DNA from: Synechococcus sp. PROS-7-1
GTDB lineage: Bacteria; Cyanobacteriota; Cyanobacteriia; PCC-6307; Cyanobiaceae
Assembly (NCBI RefSeq): GCF_014279795.1
Contig: NZ_CP047945.1
Coordinates: forward strand, 1,880,572-1,944,571
DNA length: 64,000 bases
Direction of reading: 5' to 3'
Each line of letters opens with the position of its first letter. The stretch's first letter is position 1. Below are positions 21,992 to 31,200 of this stretch, in pieces. The translations under genes and the position numbers were made by a program. The notes beneath the pieces were generated by a model. That model saw nothing but the letters and a program-made list of their open reading frames with translations, ran no database searches and was not told the DNA's origin.

Positions 21992-22761
21992 CTTCTCCTC
22001 CGCTCCGGCTCCGCTTGAAATCTCCCCGTTGGCTGAACCGGCTCGGTAGCAGCCTGATCATCGGCGGGCAAGCCGTCACCGCCACCGCCAGGGGCCGCAT
22101 TAACACCGTTGACCTGCTCGACCAACTGCAGGAAGCCGGTCCTGGCAGCTTCCTGATCGTGATCATCACGTCCCTGGCTGCGGGCACGGTGTTCAACATC
22201 CAGGTGACCAAGGAGCTGAGCAGCATGGGCGCCAGTGCCACGGTGGGTGGCGTGCTGGCTGTCGGCCTGGCGCGGGAGATCGCTCCGCTGCTCACCGCCA
22301 CCTTGCTCACAGGCAAGGTGGCCACGGCCTACGCCGCCCAGCTCGGCACCATGAAGGTGACCGAACAGATCGACGCGATCACGATGCTGCGCACCGATCC
22401 GGTGGAGTATCTGGTGGTGCCTCGACTGATCGCCATGGTGGTGATGGCTCCGGTGCAGTGCCTGCTGTTCTTCGGTGTGGCGATCTGGAGCGCCCAGATC
22501 AGCAGCACCGAGATCTACGCGATTCCGCCCCAGGTGTTTTGGTCGTCGGTGCGCAGCTGGCTGATGCCCGACGACATTCCATTCATGCTGATCAAGGCCC
22601 TGGTGTTCGGCCTGCAGATCGCCGTGCTCTCCTGCGGCTGGGGCATGACCACCCAGGGCGGCCCGAAGGAGGTGGGCACCAGCACCACCGGAGCCGTGGT
22701 GATGATCCTGGTGACCGTGGCCCTGATGGACACCGTTCTCACCCAGATCCTCTTCGGCTAG
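21988..22761 (+). CDS. mlaE: MlaE-family lipid ABC transporter permease
   Basis: 257 aa. MlaE/Ycf63-type permease: GPGSFLIVIITSLAAGTVFN, IQVTKELSSMGASATVGGVL, AVGLAREIAPLLTATLLTGK, GTMKVTEQIDAITMLRTDPV (the family motif EQIDAL), and a C-terminal GMTTQGGPKEVGTSTTGAVV. Works with an ATPase (MlaF-like) and an MCE protein, neither of which is here, in lipid transport between inner and outer membranes. The start is the ATG overlapping the symporter stop. DUF3119 follows. Confidence 0.93.
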   Translation: MTSPPLRLRLKSPRWLNRLGSSLIIGGQAVTATARGRINTVDLLDQLQEAGPGSFLIVIITSLAAGTVFNIQVTKELSSMGASATVGGVLAVGLAREIAPLLTATLLTGKVATAYAAQLGTMKVTEQIDAITMLRTDPVEYLVVPRLIAMVVMAPVQCLLFFGVAIWSAQISSTEIYAIPPQVFWSSVRSWLMPDDIPFMLIKALVFGLQIAVLSCGWGMTTQGGPKEVGTSTTGAVVMILVTVALMDTVLTQILFG

Positions 22762-22773
22762 AGCCCCACCCCC

Positions 22774-23190
22774 ATGAGCGACCCATCTCCAGCACCAGCG
22801 AGCGCAGATGCAAGCAGCGTGAGCATCGCCCCCAGCCCGCGGCTTCCTCTGGCGATTCTGCTGCTGGGTGCAGCGCTGCTGCCCTTACCACTGCGCCCCT
22901 GGCCGAGCCTGGTGATTGGGGTGTTCGGCCTGTTTCTGTTGGTGCAGACCTACAGCCTGCGCCTGGAGTTCCGCGCCGACACGCTGGTGGTGTGGCGGGG
23001 CCAGCAAGAATTGCGACGCTTTCCCTACGCGGAGTGGCAGAGCTGGCGCCTGTTCGCAGCCTGGCTGCCCGGACTGTTCTTTTTCCGCGAGGTGAACAGC
23101 ATCCACTTCCTGCCGATCCTGTTTGATCCGGCACAGCTACGGGAGCAACTGGTGCTGCGGGTGGGCTCCCTGGAAACCCCGAAGCCCTGA
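22774..23190 (+). CDS. DUF3119 family membrane protein
   Basis: 138 aa, 12 bases after mlaE. Proline/serine-rich N-terminus, then two hydrophobic segments (RLPLAILLLGAALLPLPLRP and SLVIGVFGLFLLVQTYSLRL), then a PH-like strand block: FRADTLVVWRGQQELRRFPY, AEWQSWRLFAAWLPGLFFFR, EVNSIHFLPILFDPAQLREQ. This is the DUF3119 pattern, commonly next to the MlaE-like permease in cyanobacteria. Role probably linked to lipid transport. Confidence 0.85.
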   Translation: MSDPSPAPASADASSVSIAPSPRLPLAILLLGAALLPLPLRPWPSLVIGVFGLFLLVQTYSLRLEFRADTLVVWRGQQELRRFPYAEWQSWRLFAAWLPGLFFFREVNSIHFLPILFDPAQLREQLVLRVGSLETPKP

Positions 23191-23306
23191 GAGCCAACCA
23201 TTAAGACACGCATGCGTAACGTAATCGCAACGCAAGCAACACGAATCAGTGCCGCCTGTGCCAGGCAAGCGGCGATCCGCTGGAATAGAGACAGGACAAG
23301 TGCGCC

Positions 23307-24266
23307 ATGCCTGACGACACCGATCTGACGCCCCAGGAGCCGGCCCCCCAGGAGGCAGCCCCCCAGCCCCAGGAGCCCGACCCTCAACCCCAGGGCCATG
23401 CACCCCTGATCCAGCTGGCCCTCACCGAACTCCAGGAGCGACGCGACGCTCTGCAGCAGGAGATCGAGACCCTCACGCAACGCAAACAGCAGCTGGAAAC
23501 GGAGATGGCCGCCAGCTTTGCCGGGCAGTCCGATGCGATCGCCCGACGCGTGAAGGGCTTCCAGGAGTACCTGGGCGGCGCCCTCCAGGGCCTGGCCCAG
23601 TCGGTGGAAACCCTGGAACTGGTGGCCCAGCCGGTGGTGGTGCAGCCCTCACCGCTGGACGCGCAGGCCGCAGCTGAAGCTGCCGATCAGGCGGCGAGCG
23701 CAGGTGCAGCCCCGGCGCTGGCCGACACCTTCCGCCCGGATGAGGAACTGATCCGCGCCAACCTCAAACGCTTCCTGGAGCAGCCCGACTTCTACGCCGA
23801 CCCCTGGAAGCTGCGCCGCAGCCTGGACACCGCAGACACCGCCGTACTCGAGGACTGGTTCTTCAATCAAGGAGGCCGCGGAGCCCAGCCCAGCCGCGGC
23901 AGCCGGCCCCGCAACGTGCTTCTGGGAGCCGCGCTGATCGCAGTGATCGGTGAGCTCTACGGCGATCAATTCCAGACCCTGGTGCTGGCGGGCCAACCCG
24001 AACGGCTGGGCGACTGGCGCCGAGGTCTGCAGGATGCCCTGGGCCTGGGCCGGGAGGATTTCGGCCCCAACAGCGGCATCGTGCTCTTTGAACGCGGCGA
24101 CGCCCTGGTGGAGCGGGCCGACCGCCTTGAGGAACGGGGCGAGGTGCCGCTGATCCTGATCGACGCCTCCGAGCAGGTGGTGGACATCCCCGTGCTTCAG
24201 TTCCCGCTCTGGCTGGCCTTTGCGGCTGGACCAGGCGAAACCGACGACATCGACGACCTGCTGTGA
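23307..24266 (+). CDS. DUF3086 family protein
   Basis: 319 aa. The N-terminal 35 residues are a P/E/Q-rich low-complexity segment, residues 37-75 a coiled coil (LTELQERRDALQQEIETLTQ), then the globular part: ADTFRPDEELIRANLKRFLE, QPDFYADPWKLRRSLDTADT, FNQGGRGAQP, LLGAALIAVIGELYGDQFQT and IDASEQVVDIPVLQFPLWLA. This matches DUF3086 in layout. Cytoplasmic, function unknown. Its stop overlaps the plsY ATG. Confidence 0.85.
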   Translation: MPDDTDLTPQEPAPQEAAPQPQEPDPQPQGHAPLIQLALTELQERRDALQQEIETLTQRKQQLETEMAASFAGQSDAIARRVKGFQEYLGGALQGLAQSVETLELVAQPVVVQPSPLDAQAAAEAADQAASAGAAPALADTFRPDEELIRANLKRFLEQPDFYADPWKLRRSLDTADTAVLEDWFFNQGGRGAQPSRGSRPRNVLLGAALIAVIGELYGDQFQTLVLAGQPERLGDWRRGLQDALGLGREDFGPNSGIVLFERGDALVERADRLEERGEVPLILIDASEQVVDIPVLQFPLWLAFAAGPGETDDIDDLL

Positions 24267-24877
24267 TGGGCCTCCTCTCTGTGCTGCTGGGCTATCTGCT
24301 CGGATCCATCCCCAGCGGCTTCCTAGCGGGCCGCTGGCTCAAAGGCATCGACCTGCGCACGATCGGATCAGGCTCCACCGGCGCCACCAACGTGCTGCGC
24401 ACCGTGGGCAAGGGCCCAGCCCTGGTGGTGTTTCTGGTGGATGTGGGCAAGGGAGCAGCGGCTGTGCTGCTGGCCAGAGCCCTCAGCGAAGGCCTGGTGG
24501 GAATGGAGCTGATGCGCAATTGGCTTGAGGTGCTGGCCGGCCTGGCGGCCCTGGCTGGTCACATCTGGCCGGTGTGGCTGGGCTTCAAGGGCGGCAAGGC
24601 CGTGGCCACTGGCTTCGGGATGTTTCTCGGCCTGGCCTGGCCGGTGGGTCTGGCCTGCTTCGGGGTGTTCATGGCCGTGTTCAGCCTGAGCAAGATCGTG
24701 TCGCTCGCCAGCGTGATCGCAGCCCTCAGCCTGCCCCTGCTAATGGTGCTCTCCACCGGCAGCCCTCCCTACATCCTGGTCGCGGTGGTGGCGATGGTGC
24801 TGGTGCTCTGGCGTCACCGCAGCAACCTGCAGCGCCTGATCGATGGCAGTGAACCCAAAATCGGCCAGAAGTCTTGA
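24266..24877 (+). CDS. plsY: glycerol-3-phosphate acyltransferase PlsY
   Basis: Transfers acyl from acyl-phosphate to glycerol-3-phosphate, the first step of phospholipid synthesis, in the inner membrane. 203 aa: LLGYLLGSIPSGFLAGRWLK, then IGSGSTGATNVLRTVGKGPA (the GSGN/GATN motif), then HIWPVWLGFKGGKAVATGFG (the KGGKAVAT motif). About 5 membrane helices. Start ATG at 24266 (TGATG overlap with DUF3086). Confidence 0.96.
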   Translation: MGLLSVLLGYLLGSIPSGFLAGRWLKGIDLRTIGSGSTGATNVLRTVGKGPALVVFLVDVGKGAAAVLLARALSEGLVGMELMRNWLEVLAGLAALAGHIWPVWLGFKGGKAVATGFGMFLGLAWPVGLACFGVFMAVFSLSKIVSLASVIAALSLPLLMVLSTGSPPYILVAVVAMVLVLWRHRSNLQRLIDGSEPKIGQKS

Positions 24878-25269
24878 GTACAGCAACCGGCATCGCCCTG
24901 CTCACCCTGATCGCTCAGGTGGAGAGCGCCGGCCAGACGCGCGTGCTGCTGCTGGACGACTGCCCTGCCGGCCTGGAGGGTTTTTACGCCCCATCGCTCA
25001 ACCGCATCGGCCTCTGCAGCAATAACCACAGCAGCGATGTGGCGCTCACCAGCACGCTGCTGCACGAAGCAGTGCACCGGCTGCAGCATTGCCGCCAGCC
25101 CGCACTGGCGGATCAACTCGATGCCGCCCACAGCGTTCAAGCCCTGGAAGAAGAGGCCAGGGAGCTGCAGGGCTGGGGCAACCAAGCCCCCAACGCCGCC
25201 GCCGATTGGTTGCGGCGGCAGCTGAAGGAGCAGTGCATGGATCACCCAAAGAACTCAGGAAGGCTGTAA
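24874..25269 (+). CDS. HExxH metallopeptidase-like protein, short
   Basis: 131 aa from a TTG that overlaps the plsY stop. A short signal-like N-terminus (MSTATGIALLTLIAQVESAG). The HExxH is HEAVH at residues 64-68, followed by QHC; Glu93/94 in LEEEARELQGW may be the third ligand. The order C30, GFYAP, C48, TLLHEAVHRLQHC mirrors the island protein at 5446-5919, so the two are homologues. It overlaps the convergent giant gene by 28 bases. Probable peptidase; substrate unknown. Confidence 0.75.
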   Translation: MSTATGIALLTLIAQVESAGQTRVLLLDDCPAGLEGFYAPSLNRIGLCSNNHSSDVALTSTLLHEAVHRLQHCRQPALADQLDAAHSVQALEEEARELQGWGNQAPNAAADWLRRQLKEQCMDHPKNSGRL

Positions 25270-28200
25270 CTGCTGGCGTAGTTGTACGACCAGGCGGCAT
25301 CGCCATTGAACGTTTGCCTGCCGAGAAGATCGTTGTAGATGGCGAGGAAATTGGATTCGGATCCATCACCCATGCCCACGGCACGCACCTGCACCTGGGT
25401 GAGCGGACTTGCCGCACCACTGGCGAGTTGATCAAGCACTCGGTTGAGATCCGCCTGCATGGGGGTCCACTGCTGGGTGCCGCTGTTGTCTGCAACAAAC
25501 ACAGGATTGCCGGCATTGTCGTAGAGCAGACCAGCGGAGGTCACGGCATCACCGCCGAGAACCCCTGGCAGTGCAACATTCACGCCGGTTCCATCGCCAC
25601 CGCGATTGCCCCACCAGGCCCGGCGCTCAGGCCGGCCATCGGTGGTGAGAGCCACAAACACAAACTCTTCACCTGTGAGCGGATCGGTGCTGGCCTGTTC
25701 GGAGAGGAGATGCTCAAGGCCCTTCAAGGCCCCGTACATCTCGGTGCCTGCATAGAGGTTGGAAGCCAGGCGCCCGTCGCCCCTGAACAGATCGCGCGCC
25801 TCTGGCTGAGGGAGGCCCCGCTCGCTCCAGACCGGGTTGCCATCGATGCTGTTGCCGTACACCTGATCAGGTGTGGTTGTCAGCAAGATCGACTGAGCGA
25901 TGTCAACACCGGCAATGGGATCGTCAGCGGAGAAAGTGACCGATTGATGCTCCACCACATAACCAAACGTGATCAGATTCACGGTGAGATCCTGAGCCTC
26001 AAAGCCATCATCAGGCAGGTCAACGAGCTCGTAACCACTGAGTGCATCTGCGAGGGATTGAGAACCACTATTGATGATGTTGTTGGTGTTGGCAGAACCA
26101 AACGACTGCACCTCTTGCTCACCGATCTTGCGGAAGCCATAACCAGCGCGACTGGCAGCCTGCTGGAAGGAATAAAACGCCAGACGATTCTGCGCTTCCA
26201 GCCGATCCGGCGCATCGGCATTATTCGTGGAAGGATCAGACCCCTTCATCGATGTGGAGTTATCCATCAGCAGATACACGGTGCCAGCCATCGGCGGCAC
26301 TTCTTCAGGCGACTCCGGGGGCTCGGGACAGTTCAATTCAGGGTCATCCAGCCCTGCCACCACGCGTCGTACCGTTGTGGCATCTCCGAAACTGAAGGAG
26401 AACTGCTCACTCCCCAGGAAAGGAGTCTCTGAAACGATCTCAAATCTGATGGTCAATCCCGCAAGTGCAGGATTAAGAATCTGAATTGTTCCAGATCCTG
26501 GAGTATCAGAATCAGGAACCAACCAGTAGTCCCGATCGGCCACCAGCAACTGCCCATCGAGAGTTGTAATCACCGGCGCTGAAATCGTGTCGTCTGCCGA
26601 GCCGTCACCTCCATAGCTGAAGGCATAGTCGTAATAACCGGAGAGGTTCTCAGGTTTACCAGTAACAGTAAATTCCACCTCAGCCTGTGTGGCATCTGCA
26701 TTAAGGCATGCTGCTGTTGCGTCAAGTTCAAACTCGTTCTCCAATGGGGGAACATCAGGCGAGCAATTCTCAGCAATATTTCCATCACCATCATGATCCA
26801 ACGTCGCAACACCTGTCTTGCTCACCGTGCTCAAACCGTTGTCCTGAATCACCGTCAGCGACACACTCTCTTCACCTGTTAAATCACCATTCGCCTTCTT
26901 CCAGCTCGCTCCAAGCTCAATACGCTTCACTCCCTCGGCAACAACAATCGCTCCTTGATATGTATTACTTGCTTCGTCATAACGAGCACCCACAATCTCC
27001 GTTACACCACCTTCAACAACCTCACCAGTCGCGTCATACGCCACCAAGCCTTTCTCCACAACATCAAAATCTCCTCCATCTCCATCTCCCGTCAGCACAT
27101 AACGCAATCCCTCCTCGCTCGTTAATCCAGGCTGTCGATCAGACCCAAACGTGATCGTGAATCCTGCTGTTGCAAGCTGATCACCTAAATCCTTTGCGCA
27201 GAACCCGCTCCCGACCACATCAAAATTCAGCTCCGGCAGCGCCTCATCCGGCGGACAATTCTCCTTAATAAATTTTCCATCACCATCATGATCCAACGTC
27301 GCAACACCGGTCTTGCTCACCGTGCTCAACCCGTTGTCCTGAATCACCGTCAGCGACACACTCTCGTCACCTGTTAAATCACCATTCGCCTTCTTCCAGC
27401 TCGCTCCAAGCTCAATACGCTTCACTCCCTCGGCAACAACAATTCCCCCCTGATACGTATTGCTTGCTTCGTCATAACGAGCGCCAACAATCTCCGTTAC
27501 ACCACGTTTAACAACCTCACCAGTCGCGTCATACGCCACCAAGCCTTTCTCCACAACATCAAAATCTCCTCCATCTCCATCTCCCGTCAGCACATAGCGC
27601 AATCTCTCCTCGCTCGTTAATCCAGGCTGACGATCAGAGCCAAACGTGATCGTGAATCCTGCTGTTGCAAGCTGATCACCTAAATCCTTTGCGCAGAACC
27701 CGCTCCCGACCACATCAAAATTCAGCTCCGGCAGCGCCTCATCCGGCGGACAATTCTCCTTAATAAATTTTCCATCACCATCATGATCCAACGTCGCAAC
27801 ACCGGTCTTGCTCACCGTGCTCAACCCGTTGTCCTGAATCACCGTCAGCGACACACTCTCGTCACCCGTTAATTCCCCATTACTCTTCTTCCAGCTCGCT
27901 CCAAGCTCAATCCGCTTCACTCCCTCGGCAACAACAATTCCCCCCTGATACGTATTGCTTGCTTCGTCATAACGAGCGCCAACAATCTCCGTTACACCAC
28001 GTTTAACAACCTCACCAGTCGCGTCATACGCCACCAAGCCTTTCTCCACAACATCAAAATCTCCTCCATCTCCATCTCCCGTCAGCACATAGCGCAATCT
28101 CTCCTCGCTCGTTAATCCAGGCTGACGATCAGAGCCAAACGTGATCGTGAATCCTGCTGTTGCAAGCTGATCACCTAAATCCTTTGCGCAGAACCCGCTC

Positions 28201-31200
28201 CCGACCACATCAAAATTCAGCTCCGGCAGCGCCTCATCCGGCGGACAATTCTCCTTAATAAATTTTCCATCACCATCATGATCCAACGTCGCAACACCGG
28301 TCTTGCTCACCGTGCTCAACCCGTTGTCCTGAATCACCGTCAGCGACACACTCTCGTCACCCGTTAAATCACCATTCGCCTTCTTCCAGCTCGCTCCAAG
28401 CTCAATCCGCTTCACTCCCTCGGCAACAACAATTCCCCCCTGATACGTATTGCTTGCTTCGTCATAACGAGCGCCAACAATCTCCGTTACACCACGTTTA
28501 ACAACCTCACCAGTCGCGTCATACGCCACCAAGCCTTTCTCCACAACATCAAAATCTCCTCCATCTCCATCTCCCGTCAGCACATAGCGCAATCTCTCCT
28601 CGCTCGTTAATCCAGGCTGACGATCAGAGCCAAACGTGATCGTGAATCCTGCTGTTGCAAGCTGATCACCTAAATCCTTTGCGCAGAACCCGCTCCCGAC
28701 CACATCAAAATTCAGCTCCGGCAGCGCCTCATCCGGCGGACAATTCTCCTTAATAAATTTTCCATCACCATCATGATCCAACGTCGCAACACCTGTCTCG
28801 CTCACCGTGCTCAACCCGTTGTCCTGAATCACCGTCAGCGACACACTCTCGTCACCCGTTAATTCCCCATTACTCTTCTTCCAGCTCGCTCCAAGCTCAA
28901 TCCGCTTCACTCCCTCGGCAACAACAATTCCCCCCTGATACGTATTGCTTGCTTCGTCATAACGAGCGCCAACAATCTCCGTTACACCACGTTTAACAAC
29001 CTCACCAGTCGCGTCATACGCCACCAAGCCTTTCTCCACAACATCAAAATCTCCTCCATCTCCATCTCCCGTCAGCACATAGCGCAATCTCTCCTCGCTC
29101 GTTAATCCAGGCTGACGATCAGAGCCAAACGTGATCGTGAATCCTGCTGTTGCAAGCTGATCACCTAAATCCTTTGCGCAGAACCCGCTCCCGACCACAT
29201 CAAAATTCAGCTCCGGCAGCGCCTCATCCGGCGGACAATTCTCCTTAATAAATTTTCCATCACCATCATGATCCAACGTCGCAACACCGGTCTTGCTCAC
29301 CGTGCTCAACCCGTTGTCCTGAATCACCGTCAGCGACACACTCTCGTCACCCGTTAATTCCCCATTACTCTTCTTCCAGCTCGCTCCAAGCTCAATCCGC
29401 TTCACTCCCTCGGCAACAACAATTCCCCCCTGATACGTATTGCTTGCTTCGTCATAACGAGCGCCAACAATCTCCGTTACACCACGTTTAACAACCTCAC
29501 CAGTCGCGTCATACGCCACCAAGCCTTTCTCCACAACATCAAAATCTCCTCCATCTCCATCTCCCGTCAGCACATAGCGCAATCTCTCCTCGCTCGTTAA
29601 TCCAGGCTGACGATCAGAGCCAAACGTGATCGTGAATCCTGCTGTTGCAAGCTGATCACCTAAATCCTTTGCGCAGAACCCGCTCCCGACCACATCAAAA
29701 TTGATCGCCGGACACTCCACAATCTCAATCGTCGCTTCATCCGTATCTGTATCGAGATCTGGCAAAACATTGCCAGTTAGCGTTGAGTTACCAAATTGAA
29801 CCTGAAAAAAGCGAGATGTATTGTATTTTAAACCATTTAAATCCGCATAATTGGCTTGATCACTAATGCCATAACGGAACTGCAGATTCTTGACTTCATC
29901 AGGATAATAAAATGTCGCAGCACCCGAGGCTTCATCTGTCAGACCTGAAGTGCTGTTGCTGCCACCATGTTTGTCATGGGGGCGACCCATCCAACGGATA
30001 TAGCTATTGTCGGAGTCGCCTCCATTCTTGATACCTGGATAATCTTCGGTGTAACCATCCATCTGTTGCCAAGGACCGGCATTGCTGTTATCAACCCAAA
30101 AGCCTTCTTGATTATAATTCTCCTCCCTTCCGTCGAACCGCGAAATTGTATTCAAATCTTGTTGTGGCTTATACTCCGTTGAGGGATCATTGTCCTGCAG
30201 AATGTCATAATACAGCTTACTTTCTTCTTGGAGACTCTCAAGTGGATTCCACTCGCCTCCATAGAGCGAAGATGGAAGCTCAACATATTCCGCACCAGGC
30301 AGTAAATACGACCCTTCCGTATTTTTATTGGGATTTCCGTCCACGTCATTGGGCTGCATGACGAAATTAAGGATTTCGACTTCTATTGGCCCGCTCCCAT
30401 CCTTCTCCAGAGTAAATGTCCAGTCAAAATCTACCCAACCCCCTGACTGACCCTTGCGACCTTCCAAAGAAGGATTGCCTACTGCATACTTGTCATCACT
30501 TGCAGCGATATCATCAATCGTTGCGCCATTTTCCTTAACACTCCCCTTAGCCAGGTATTCCTGAAGGCTTGGCTGGAACTTATCAATATCAGCGCCGCCT
30601 TTTTTATTACCTGGGCTTCCCTTAATATCATCGTCAAACTTAAATCGCCTTAGGCCTTCAAAGTTATACTCAACAAGAGCATTCAGCCGATAGCCAACAC
30701 CTTCCAGAGCGGGAACAATGTTTGTATATTGGTAATAACCCTCTCCAGAATAGTCTGAGCCATTTTTGTAAAACAGGGTTGGAATATCTTTGCCATCGTT
30801 ACCCATCTGATTGTCCAGAGGCCAACCACCTGCTACTTCCCAAACATCGTTCCAATCCTCTGCTGTGATTGTTTCATTCTCGTCTCTTCCATTAACCACC
30901 CGCTTGCCCTCAACATCGTCGACAGGAGTTCCATCGGCTTCCACCTTGACGGCGTTCTTCAGAACCATGTCTGAAAGGCCAAGGTCCAGCACGGGATTTT
31001 GGAGATCCAAAGGTGCATGCTGCGTCGCCTTCAGCGTCAGGCTTGTGGCCTCTCCTAATTTGTCGGCGGCCATGCGCACATACAACGTGCCCGCATCACT
31101 CAGCTGGGTCCATTTGCCGTCGTACTGATTCCAAGTGCCATCCTCGGTTGTGCGGATCTCCAGGTTCTCTGTTGAATCACCATCTTCTGAAGCAGTGGCC

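Noticed and set aside
26708-27154. A 148-codon plus-strand frame opposite the repeat region.
   Set aside because: It is antisense to the giant gene, and the composition (S, H, P, L rich) is the mirror of its codon use.
26731-29700. The regular repeats could be taken for a CRISPR array.
   Set aside because: Units are 495 bases, in frame, code a protein domain, and have no spacers.
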